From positions 1,240,001 to 1,304,000 of the forward strand of contig JBAJFE010000014.1 of NCBI GenBank assembly GCA_037903355.1: a DNA stretch of 64,000 nt. Reading direction: 5' to 3'. The stretch comes from Trichuris trichiura. Its lineage: Eukaryota; Nematoda; Enoplea; Trichinellida; Trichuridae. Each line of letters begins with the position of its first letter. Positions within the stretch are counted from its first letter, which is position 1. The notes beneath the pieces are model-generated. The model was given only the letters and a program-made list of their open reading frames with translations, was not told where the DNA came from and made no database searches. Shown here one piece after another: positions 1 to 10,300 of the stretch. A program made the translations under genes and the position numbers.

Positions 1-621
1 CCGTCGCATACTGCGTAATATTTCTCGCTCTTCTTTCGTCAGCTATTTCAGAACGTACATCTCAAGCTTAAATCCGGCGTGTCCTACTTTAAAAGCTTTA
101 AGGTCACCAGAGTCATTTTGATTGATTTTCACCGCGTTCGCTTTCCTACTTTTGTTTTATCGGTCAAACTCCCCCTGCAGCTCTTATCCGTCCAGAAGGA
201 GAAGAAATGTACACTAATGAACAAAGCAAGCCAGCGAAAACATTGCTTGATTTTTCAACATATGAATGAGCAACAGAAAAGTATAAGAACTAGACTGCAG
301 AACGCAAAAGAAACGCAGTCTGTTGGTGAACCCTTTGTGCTGCTGAGCGCGCACGAGTATAGACGTAGGCGATGCGTGTGTCGCGCGAACGTCTCAAGCG
401 CATTAGCCATGCAACAGAGTTAAAAAGCGCACCATTGTTTGCACTCATGTTTCCCGATACCATTCTTTTCGCGTATAATGCTCCAATAACTGTCTTGAGA
501 ATCACTTGTCTATATCAATGCTTCAATCCTGTGCTTTGGTTCAAATAATTTTACCTGCTTTTTTATAAACGCATCGGATGCCTGCTGTAGGAATAATGTA
601 TTGGTTAAAACGATCATCAGC
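1..621. other. Non-coding, nothing recognised
   Basis: Only short overlapping open frames on both strands, none with recognisable family motifs or splice-phase continuity. I see no gene or repeat that I can support here. Confidence 0.4.
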
Positions 622-891
622 TTAAGCGAACAGATGGCCATGCTTTGCTATCGACAATTTTACTTCGATATCTAAGTGTGTCGCACAATACGTTGCAGCC
701 ATAGCCGCTTGTTCTCGCGCAAGATCGAAAGCTTTAGTCGTATTTCTGCGCGCACATTTTGCCACCGCAATAAAGTCTTTTGAAAGCTGCGCAGCGTGGC
801 ATAATAGCAAGACGAATGGAACAAAGAGCATTTGAAAATGGTTGAACTGCTTTAGGCTAGAATTGGTCATATCAACTCCTAAGCGCCGCAT
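622..891 (-). CDS. Possible small secreted protein, unrecognised
   Basis: An 89-codon frame with a true ATG at 891 and a stop at 622-624. A second Met (residue 8) and residues about 20-35 form a hydrophobic run (LFVPFVLLLCHAA) that could be a signal peptide or membrane anchor; the remainder is mildly basic and alanine-rich with two cysteines. I recognise no family. There is no neighbour that supports a function, and it may be a chance frame or one exon of a larger gene. What is seen is only the frame and the hydrophobic segment; secretion is inference. Confidence 0.22.
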   Translation of the reverse strand: MRRLGVDMTNSSLKQFNHFQMLFVPFVLLLCHAAQLSKDFIAVAKCARRNTTKAFDLAREQAAMAATYCATHLDIEVKLSIAKHGHLFA

Positions 892-925
892 ATTCAGGGA
901 AGAAAATTAAAAAACTAAAGGTGTT

Positions 926-928
<3 letters not shown>

Positions 929-957
<29 letters not shown>
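929..957. repeat. (AT)n microsatellite
   Basis: An uninterrupted AT dinucleotide run ending at the TA target dinucleotide of the adjacent MITE. Confidence 0.9.
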
Positions 958-960
<3 letters not shown>

Positions 961-1143
961 TAGAACCTCCGAAGTTGACCACCTCTCTATGTCGACCACC
1001 TCCCTAAGTTGACCGACTTTTGACCACCTGGTTGGTCCGCACGTTAATAATATAATATACCCACAGCCTCTTATGTTGACCACCTACTATGTTGACCAGT
1101 TTTTCCCGGTCCCTTGGGTGGTCAACTTATGGAGGTTCTACTG
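958..1143. mobile_element. MITE, TA-flanked, pogo/Tigger-like ends (copy 1)
   Basis: A 186-bp element with terminal inverted repeats beginning CAGTAGAACCTCC and ending GGAGGTTCTACTG, flanked by TA on both sides. Inside it the word GTTGACCAC (or its complement) recurs several times. Near-identical elements lie at 4147-4316 and 4415-4600. TA duplication and CAG/CTG termini are typical of pogo/Tigger (Tc1-mariner superfamily) elements; it has no coding capacity, so it must be moved in trans. Confidence 0.82.
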
Positions 1144-3361
1144 TATATTGATCAATGAACTTGCCCAAGGGACTGCACGTAGGGCGCATCCTTGAAAAGG
1201 CACGTTTGTGGAGCCTGTAAAATAGGTCAACAGTGTTGACCCTGAAAAATGTAATAAAACAACGCCAGTTTAGCCTACATGGCGAATTTCAGGTCAAGCG
1301 GTAGAGCAGGTGCGAAGTGACCCAGCCTTTTTTTAACCTGCTCACCTCATTCTGCACTATACAGGGAATGCGAACCCACTTTCGGGCAACCGTGCGCATT
1401 TGAAAAGCTCGCGATCGCCCACGACCCTCCGGGATAGCAGATGGTCTCAGGCTTCAATGTGGGTCAGTCGTCACGGAGACAACAGCGGCAGCTGCTTCAT
1501 TTAGGTCACCAGTTGTGCCAACGCGTTTCCAATTGGCAGGGCTGCTATCATCGCGCGGAGCTTTCAGTCGACCTTTGACGTTAGCAATGGTTCTTAGTTA
1601 ACGATGCGGACGTTAGCAATGGTTCATAGTTAACGATGCGCTTTCCATGTGCATTGTCGCTTCAATGACTTCGCTGTGAGCAAGGCAGTTCAGTTTTTCC
1701 AAGCTTCAATCCTGTCGGCAAACACAGGCTGTAAAGTGAACCCTTTAGTTAGTCGCTTTTGGCTTCCAACCGTATAGCATGCTTGCAGTATGCCGCTCCG
1801 CAAACAGACAGGTTTTATTGCACGCTATTATGCGCCTCATTCTTGACGCTAGAGACGCCGAATGTCGTTTATTGTGTAACCGTTAAAAGCAGCCATTTGA
1901 ACATTGCTTTTATAGGTTTTTTCGCGCGGTTCGTGTAACTGGAAACCCCTTCAGTCGCTGCAATGCCCCCGTCACGTCGGAGGCGACGTTCCAACGTCAA
2001 TGGAGGTTCCACTAAAACAAAGGTTAGTCCATGAGGTCAACTTTCTTTTCTTTTCTTGACTCGTCTGGGTAGCTTTAATCTGTTCACTGCCCCTTCGCGG
2101 TCCATCTAGGCGCAGGAAAGGATTAACAGAATAGTCAGAGAGCAGTTCATGTCTCAAAAAAATTAAATCGAGTGGAAATCTACGTATTTACTAATTTCAA
2201 GATTCTTCAGCGCAGCGTTTGTTTCGAAAACAGACGCTGCGTGGCCGTGCTCGTCTTATCTGTGCTATGTTGACTCAACACTAAGTCGTTATGTTGACTC
2301 AACACTTCCCGTACGGGCGTTTATGCGTAGCTTCTTTAGCTAGTGCGCGTAGTTGCGCATCCTGCGAAACTGAGTGATTTTTGAAGTACTTGTTTGAGGG
2401 CCTCAAGAAAGTAAAATTTGGTAATACGGATGGAGTCAACAAGAAGTTAACCCTGCGGGCAACTTACTTGGTTCAGTTTTCCGTCATTTCATTTTTGTAC
2501 GGAAAGAAATTTAGAATAACAACCATTCACGCAGCCGTATTGCCACTTTGAATACTGGTTAATGAATCAGCGCTGTTCAAATTTCAACTTGCAGAGCATG
2601 GAGTAGCCTTATGCAACAGCCTGTAATGATCGTTCTGTTCCCATTTTCTGCTGTTTGCCGTCGTGCAGACTCGTAAAACAAGCAAGTCGACAGAAGGAAG
2701 CACAGTTTAGTGACAGAGTCGATGGCGCGTATTGTTCTAATCGGCATCTGTCCATTATGTGACCTACTTTGCTTGCACACAAGTAGTTCAGATTCGTTGT
2801 CACTTTCTGATTGCACTGTTGCCCGTTAAAACAATGAACGAAAGCACTCACAACGCAGAATAAAAAGGTAGCACATATGCATAATGTGGGAAAAGTCCTT
2901 TTGGACATCCTATGTTTGATTAGAACACGCAGCTCTTCGTAACAGAATGATACACTTCCATAGTATATATATATGTACATATGTATGTAAAGTATAAACC
3001 TTTATTCCCGGTATCTCTCGCATTATGGAAGACAAAATTTTTTTTGTTAATATCAGTTCTTTCTGGTTTTTGCAGTCTGAACCAGGAAAGTTCGGGATTA
3101 ACAAATAACTTCATATTCAATGCTCTAAATAAGACCCTGTTTATCTCATTTTGGATGTCACGATGCCTGCACGTTTCACAAGCCAAAAAAAATCGTGTAA
3201 GTTTGGGCGATGCAACCTAAATTTTTCCCGTTTTCTGCTGTGACTTCACTGACCATTTTTCTACGCCTTCTACGTGCAAGTGAAGAATGTTGTGAAAGCT
3301 CGAAAGGAAAACTTTACCATTCGAAAAACTTCTGTCAAAGTCTTCGACAAATCTGCTTAAC
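1144..3361. other. Non-coding, one short tandem duplication
   Basis: No coding exon recognised on either strand. The stretch holds a 32-bp tandem duplication at 1577-1640 and a short duplicated word (TATGTTGACTCAACACT) near 2265-2305. The longest frames (near 2.6-3.2 kb) overlap on opposite strands and look like noise. Confidence 0.4.
1577..1640. repeat. 32-bp direct tandem duplication
   Basis: Two adjacent copies of a 32-bp unit beginning GACGTTAGCAATGGTTC, differing by one visible base (CTTAG versus CATAG). A simple local duplication. Confidence 0.85.

Positions 3362-3402
<41 letters not shown>
3362..3402. repeat. (TAA)n microsatellite
   Basis: About 13 TAA units immediately abutting the foldback element that starts at 3403. 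Confidence 0.9.
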
Positions 3403-3665
3403 GGCTGCTTCTTTTACGTATTGTAAGTCCCGTTGAAAAATTTTAATACTAATTTTCGCGGAGCTTTCGGGTCAAACGCAACGTGTTTTCAGCGGTCTTA
3501 AAATGATGTAATGAGTAAGGTGTCTAAGACCATTTTAAGACCGCTGAAGACGGGTCGCGTTTGACCTGAAAGCTCCGGGAAAATTAGTATTAAAATTTTT
3601 CAACGGGACTTACAATCCGTAAAAGAAGCAGCCTAATGAAACTCTACGGTCCCGTACCAAGAAAC
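3403..3665. mobile_element. Foldback element with a hammerhead-like core (type 1)
   Basis: The two halves are inverted copies: GGCTGCTTCTTTTACG...GGAGCTTTCGGGTC on the left matches the reverse complement of the right half, which ends GGTCCCGTACCAAG. The right half carries CTGAAGA at 3544-3550, a hairpin (CGGGTC/GACCTG) and AAAGCTCCGG on the + strand. The left-half core is degraded to CTGAAAA. The ends abut TAA microsatellite on the left. Confidence 0.75.
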
Positions 3666-3676
3666 TGTATCTTCAA

Positions 3677-3678
<2 letters not shown>

Positions 3679-3710
<32 letters not shown>
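3679..3710. repeat. (TAA)n microsatellite
   Basis: Perfect ATA/TAA triplet run directly before the next structured element. Confidence 0.9.
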
Positions 3711-3714
<4 letters not shown>

Positions 3715-3850
3715 GCGCTGATGACGGGCCCCGGCGTGGCCTGAAAGCTCCGCAGGATAGACGTTTGCAATAAACGTTTTTCATTAACGAACGGGTAGAA
3801 AGACCGCAAAAAATTTTTATTTTGAATAACACACCCGTTAGAAGAGAGAA
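3711..3850 (+). mobile_element. Structured repeat, type 2, with hammerhead-like core
   Basis: Contains GCG-CTGATGA (core at 3718-3724), a hairpin CGGGCC/GGCCTG, then AAAGCTC-CGC, a second small hairpin (ACGTTTGCAATAAACGT), and a terminal pairing ACGGGT...ACCCGT. The same order of parts occurs at 24.4 kb and 31.1-31.9 kb. Confidence 0.7.
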
Positions 3851-3868
3851 AAAAGAAAAAGAAGAATC

Positions 3869-3870
<2 letters not shown>

Positions 3871-3913
<43 letters not shown>
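3871..3913. repeat. (TAA)n microsatellite
   Basis: Third TAA tract of the cluster; it runs straight into the foldback element starting at 3914. Confidence 0.9.
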
Positions 3914-3914
<1 letters not shown>

Positions 3915-4111
3915 GTGTCTTAGTACGGGACCAAATAATTTCATTTTTTGGCTTCTTTTTGTACGGATTTTCTATGTCCCGTTGAAAAACTTTTATTAAT
4001 AAACTGTCCGTAGCTTTCGGGTCCGAACTTGACCCGAAAGCTACGGACAATTTATTAATAAAAGTTTTTCAACGGGACAGAAAATCCGTACAAAAAGAAG
4101 CCAAAAAATGA
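3914..4111. mobile_element. Foldback element (type 1, core deleted)
   Basis: Starts GTGTCTTAGTACGGGACC, the terminal sequence shared with the 14.9-kb copy. Left arm (GGCTTCTTTTTGTACGG...GCTTTCGGGTC) and right arm are nearly perfect inverted copies meeting near 4030. The CTGANGA part is missing from the centre, leaving only the GAAAGC side of the core in each arm. Confidence 0.75.
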
Positions 4112-4146
4112 GAATAATAATAAGAATAAGAATAATAAGAACAATA

Positions 4147-4316
4147 CAGTAGAACCTCCGAAGTTGACCACCTCTCTATGTCAACTACCTCCCTAAGTTG
4201 ACTGAATTTTGACCGCTTGGTTGGTCCGCACGTTAATAATATAATATACCCACAGCCTCCTATGTTGACCAGTTTTCCCCGGTCCCTTGGGTGGTCAACT
4301 TATAGAGGTTCTGCTG
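4147..4316. mobile_element. MITE, TA-flanked (copy 2)
   Basis: A 170-bp relative of the 958-1143 MITE with the same ends (CAGTAGAACCTCC; the right end has one change, GTTCTGCTG), flanked by TA. It has lost one internal GTTGACCAC-containing block compared with the other two copies. Confidence 0.82.
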
Positions 4317-4414
4317 TAATAATATTTTATTTACGGTATTGACCCGTAAATAAGGTTTTTTCAAAAAGAAAATCGAAAAAACCCGTTACGAAGAAGAAAA
4401 AAGAGAAACAACTA

Positions 4415-4600
4415 CAGTAGAAGCTCCATAAGTTGACCACCCAAGGGACCGGGAAAAACTGGTCAACATAGGAGGTGGTCAACATAAGAGGCTGTGGGTA
4501 TATTATATTATTAACTTGCGGACCAACCAAGTGGTCAAAATTCGGTCAACTTAGGGAGGTGGTCGACATAGAGAGGTGGTCAACTTCGGAGGTTCTACTG
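4415..4600. mobile_element. MITE, TA-flanked (copy 3, inverted)
   Basis: A 186-bp copy of the same family in the opposite orientation to copies 1 and 2, flanked by TA. Left terminus CAGTAGAAGCTCC has one substitution. Confidence 0.82.
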
Positions 4601-5004
4601 TAATAATAAGAATAATCATCACAGTCAAACCACAATCATAATTAATCACGTTGACCATATAAAATTTAGAAGCATTACCAAAGGCACATTTTCCGTGCCG
4701 ATCTAAGGGGCAGTGTTCCATCATGCGCTTATTGTTTATTGTTTGCCGTTTTTTAGAAAATTGGGAGGCGTTCATCAGATGGCATCGTTGAGTACATTTT
4801 TAAGAATTTTGTCCTGACCAGATTAGACGAACGATGCAGGTATATATTAAGAAAACTTTGAGGCCAATAAAATTAACCAAAGCCATAACGTGTGCTTAGC
4901 AACGAAAACAGTAGAATGCTAAACGTAGCTTGCTAAATTTTGTTATCACAGGTCAGAGTCCTCAGTAAACCCGAAAAAACAGACGAATTTAGAATTATTT
5001 TTAG
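4601..5004. other. Upstream region of the zinc-finger gene
   Basis: No coding exon recognised. A pyrimidine-poor but usable acceptor (ATTTTTAG) ends at 5004 and precedes an open frame continuous with the zinc-finger gene, so this stretch may be intron or promoter of that gene. Confidence 0.35.
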
Positions 5005-7020
5005 AGCACCACTTCGGCAAGAAAGGACAAATTCCCAGTTGCTTGCAACAGTCGCGGTAACAAAGTTTCAAGAAGTACCAACAGCAAGGACAACACTGGC
5101 AACATTGGAAGGCGGGAAAAATTTCAGGCGTGGCACCAACAGCAGCTGAACAAGCTCGCAGCCAACAGTACAAAAAAGGATGCGGATGGACAAGGTGGCG
5201 AACTGCCAAAAGAGACGTCAGCTAGCCAAAAAGCCGTCTCTGTGATGTCCCCACTTTTGATGCTTTGCTTATCCAACACACCCAACAACTTGACCACCAA
5301 TACTACTAATAAGTCCTTTGAACCAACGAGACCAGCAAGTAGCGGTAGCTCCCATTCATCTTACGCTACCTCGGTGGGTACCTCTAACGATGGTAGCAAT
5401 CTGAACAACCCAGCTTCGTCCCAAGGCGCGCGACACAACGACACATCCTTTTATCCATACATACAATGCGTAATGTGTGACCAGTGGATCTGCTCGCGCA
5501 ATCGGTTTACCCACATTGAGTCTCATCTGCAGTACCGACCTTATAAGTGCAGTCTGTGCGATTATGACAATCGGAAGGAAATTTTCATACAAATCCATTT
5601 GCGTAAATACCATAAAGGCGAAAATGGTGAGTCGCTTTTCCTACCGAGTGAGGATATTGAAAAGCGCGTTTGGGAATTGGCGGACCAATCCTTACAAAAG
5701 ACTAGCCGTGTAATCAGGGCTGAGCCGGTCCAATCTGGAGTTACCTCCAATGCACAGATGAGTCAAATATCTGACGACCGATCAAGTCGACCTGACAAAA
5801 GTGGTTGCGAGAGTGAAAGCATTGTAAAACCTTTGATTGCCAATAAAAAAAGACGGAGCTCCCATATTTCGCCGCACGTTTTGCCAAAAGAAAAGGAGGA
5901 GCAATGCTCAATTTGCGGCTACTATACACAAAAGTAGGCGGTCGCTCGGAAGGTCATTTGCTTCATTTCGCGACAGTTAAAGCATCTCTTTTTCAGGAAT
6001 CTGTTCTCGTTGGGTGACCACGTTCGCTACCATGTACCGAAAGCGGCGTACCGTTGCGCCGAGAAAGGTTGTCTGATGAGCCACTTTTCGCGCACCTTTG
6101 TCTACAAGCACATGAAGGAGAGCCATCACCAGCTTCGCGGACAAGCGCAGGACCCATTGAACGATGATCGCAATTTACTAGAACGATTCCTGAGCACTTG
6201 CTACAATTGTTTTCCATCCTTTTACACGACGGCGAGGTTGGATCGCATCAGGAACAGATATCGCTACAATTCTTACTGCATCAAAAATGGTGACTTGGCA
6301 TCGCCGCCTTCGCCGTCACTTGACAAAAAGAAACCGAAAAGAAAACGTGGCGATCCCGGGCAGAATGGTTGCCTTGGTTGTGCCAAGAATTTAAGACTCC
6401 TCAGCATCGATTATACTGATGGATGCTGTTGTTGCTTTGACGAGGAGAAGTGCGGCTCAGAGGCGGTGGGAAAAGTCGTCTGCCGGCTATGTCTGAAATC
6501 AGTACCGGGAAAACTTATCGTTCTGGAAAGCCACGCACTCAATCATGTGGTCCCTCTGCCATTGAAATGTTGCCATTGCGCTTTTACTGGCTCAAAATTA
6601 TCCGCTGTTCGCTCCCACATTTCGGAAACGCACAAGTATGCCCATGAGAAACGAATCGAATTCCTATGGGACGGTTGCAATTGGAAGTCCCTGTGGAAAC
6701 GTTGCTTCGAAAGGTGTTTCAGCTACTTGGCCACTTTCTCCGCTGAACTGCCCCGCGTAACGTGCGCACTTTGCTTTGAAGAGGTGGTCGACAACCCTGC
6801 AACTATGCTGGACCATACGCAACATCACATCAGTGTTCGAAAGTACGGATGTATATACTGTTCAACTACAAGCACAAACGAAGCGAAGGCGATAGCGACG
6901 CACATTCAACAGTATCATAGTTGCTATCCCTTAGTCGTGCAGTGCTTTTATGATAGTCAGCAAACTTCAAGCGAAAGACTCAGAGTGTGTCAGGTCTGCT
7001 TCCCTAAGTTCAAACTTTGA
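5005..7020 (+). CDS. Multi-C2H2 zinc-finger protein
   Basis: Two exons, 5005-5933 and 5997-7020, joined by a 63-nt GT-AG intron that splits a Lys codon; the splice rebuilds a finger (CSICGYYTQK|NLFSLGDHVRYH), which confirms the model. First in-frame ATG is 5245 (570 aa); the frame is open back to 5005, right after an acceptor-like TTTTTAG, so an upstream exon may supply the start. There are about eight C-x2/4-C...H-x3/4-H fingers: two adjacent near residues 75-125, one spanning the intron, CAEKGC..HMKESH, then two pairs toward the C-terminus, with a lone CQVC at the end. A low-complexity Gln/Asn/Ser N-terminus and a Lys/Arg patch (KKPKRKR) suggest a nuclear DNA-binding protein. AATAAA occurs at 7108 and 7207. 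I cannot name an orthologue. It is convergent with dachshund, whose stop lies about 300 bp away. Confidence 0.85.
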
Positions 7021-7322
7021 TGACTAATCGACCGTACAGAAGTTTTTCTCTCCCCATATCGCTTCGCACGTGTACTCGCTTTGCCGTAGCTGATGGACGA
7101 ACAAGTAAATAAAAGTATTTGGCTTGGAGTATTCTCAGCAGCACTCTTAGCTTTTAAGACACTGCACGCGAAGTAAGATTGCAACGAAGAGCCGCAATTG
7201 AGAACCAATAAATACTGTCAATTGTTTATGGCACAAGAATTAACTGGTTCGAACTGACTAAGCAGCGCAATTGAAAAGTTTTGAAAAACAAGAAATGGAC
7301 GAGCTCTTTTCGTATGCAATAC

Positions 7323-10300
7323 CTAAGAGGAGACAGAGGCGCTTGGCGAATCGCATCCCTCGTCCGTTTCACTTTTTACCCATCTATCGTCAACGATATT
7401 GGGGTCTTTCAACTGCTGTTCTTCAGGACTGAGCGAAAGACCGTCCGAAGTATCCATTGTTGCAGGCGAGCAGGAGGACCTGCGTGCGCTTTTGAACTGT
7501 AACTTCAGCTGACCAATGACCTTCTTCAAATGTCTGATTCGTAAAATGCACGTTTCTAGAATGAATATAGTTCGAAAAATTTTAAAATATTACAATACTG
7601 TCGTTCCATTTGTTCTGTTTTTAAGTGTAAATAGAGCAACTTTCTTGTTTTATAGAGCGCTGGTCAACCTTATAAGCATTTTTTATTGACCAAATGGTAA
7701 TACTGGTCCCAGAAGCGAACTGATTTTTAAAAAGCACCTTGCCACACTATATTCGCGGTCACAGAGAAGTGTATACTGGAAATACTGGACAACTTCATCC
7801 CTTACTACTGACTGGGTAAACCGTTTGTTTGTATACGAAAAACCAATTTAAAACCAGCGGAGCTTTCAGAGCGTAACCGCGCTCCGTTTTCAACGCTGAA
7901 AAACCGGAAAAGCTAGCGCCGTTAGGCTCTAAAAGCTTCATAAGCAACATCACATTGGTTCCTCTGCCTTGGTCGAGCACACCTCTGTATTCGCACGATA
8001 TAAACTCAGAGCCGGACAGAAATCCCCGTTCATTCAATTTCTGCTGCTAAATCGCTAAGCCGCAAGCAGCAGAGTCTATGTCGTATGACAGAAAGTATGC
8101 TTATTACCTACATAGCAAATCATATCGTTTCATAGAACAAATGAAACTAAAGCATTTCTCTACAAAAAATCCCATTTTCAATTAACAATGGCTTACCAAT
8201 ATCCCAAACTAAAAAAATGCTGGCTAACAGTTACAGAAAGTGAGCAATGAACGGATATCTTGATGAAGCGGAGGATTTTATTCCGTCGTCAGCGGTGCTA
8301 GATAGTGCTGACGACGAGATATATTTTCTCGGAAGGTCAGTCTAGTGCAGCTGCTTTCAATGGGGGCACAACCATATACTCCCGCTGAAACTGTACTGCC
8401 CGCAAATCAAGCCAGTATTCAGAATAACGAATGGAACAAAAGGGATAATCTGTTGGGCAGCAAAATTATAGGTGCTATATGCAGTCGTAGACAAGCCAAA
8501 GAGGAATGAGTATACATGGTTAAGTGAATTAGGCGTTGTCTGAAATTTTTTATAATCTGCGCGGTCTGAAAAACTTATTCCATGAAAACCTACTTTGCAG
8601 TCGTTCCTTCTCTTTCACAACAAGTTCAAGCCGTACTCGTTTTTCCTTCTCTTCCTGAAGAGCTTTCAGCGCTTCTTCTACAATACAATACAAACGATTT
8701 TTCAACTTTATAACTGCAAAAGGATCTGAAGCAAACGGTATACTGTCCCCTCCCAACTGACTGGAAGAGTTTGGCAGCGACATAAAGCTTTTGTTGCAGA
8801 AACCTTACGCAGTGCACTGGATGCAAAAGTTCGAACCTTTTTCTTTCCGCGCCTGTTCATCTTGCCGCTTAGCTGATGCGATTGCAAGTTCAACCATTCC
8901 TGAGATGCCGACCAGTAGATGTTCTAATGAACAATCGTTCCCTACGTTCGCAGAAAGTTCAGAGTTACCGTACGACCGCCGAGAAGCCTCCTGGGAATTC
9001 CCTTAAAGAAAGAATTTGTATACCAAAAATTTTGCAAGCCTAAAATAGTCATGTCAGTTAAACAGGAAAACATTTAGATTACCTCATGCTAAACTTGAAA
9101 GGCATTTCTTTAGATCAACTTCTTATGAAAGGTTAAGACTAGTGCACACTCATAAACATGCTTCGCAGAATTAGGAGTCATCTGCCTTCTTATATCACAT
9201 CATAGTATGTCTACTCTAGAATATATTGAACTGTCGAGAGAGTGACCCAGTTGGATCTTCAAACGCGCCTGACGTCCAAAGAAGGACGACGAAAATTTAT
9301 CCCTGCATTTACTTCTGGTTAAAGTTCTTACCAGTCCAAGGATTGCGGTTCTTTAAGAAAGGCAATTCTTCTTTAGGGTTAGCTTCGGCGAATCTCCTAT
9401 AAACAAATGAGAAGATAGTCGAAGTATAAAAGACCCATTCCGCTTATCGACAATGAGATGCTTTATTCCGGTTTCACTTACAAAGTGGACCCGAAAACTG
9501 CATTTTAAAACTTGAAAGGATTAAGCAGGGCGTATTTCACTTGATGTTGCTTTCTTCTACAACATTATTTGCTTAGACGCTATTCAAAGATGGACTTTAT
9601 TAGGATGTGGGTCATAAAGTTTTACACTGTGAAATGTCTGGTCCCCTGGTACATATTTATGGGCGAGAAGAGGTGTCACAATGATAAAACCACTATTTAC
9701 TGCTTCGTAATTTGTTAGGCCTAAACCATGGGCATAGATCAAATTGGCCCCTTGTCGAATGAGCAACATGGAACTTGACTGAAAAAAGTTTCTCAATAGA
9801 TAGACATCTCACCCGCGGTCAAAAGAGCAGAGGTCGAATTTGCGCGCTTCAGCATTGATGGAACTTCGTGTAACACTGGAAGACGGCATCGAGGGAGAAG
9901 CCGATAAGGAAGTTTGCCCTGCACTGGTCAACAACTGATTGACGAGCATCTGTTGAGCCGCAATTGGAAAGAGAGGGAACAGCTGCTGGCCAAAACCAGT
10001 AGCTCCAATAAACCCACCGAGCGTTGAAATCGGGTAACCGTTAACCACACCATTCCCTGTGCCGCTGCAACCAGGTGAGCCGCTTTGATCAACTAAAATA
10101 GCGAACTGTCAACGACAGGAAGTAAAACTTTCTATATTCTACCATGCATATATTCTAATAAACAGATTTACGCACTTACTATCATGCCTCCGTATTTGCA
10201 GGATTCTGTAAGAGCACTTTTAGCAACGACAACAAAATATCTTAGATAAAATGGCCCCGAATTTGCGTAATCATAATAAATTATCAATCTGGATGCTATT

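Noticed and set aside
1577..1640. CRISPR-like repeat
   Set aside because: Just two adjacent copies without spacers, in an intron-bearing eukaryotic genome.
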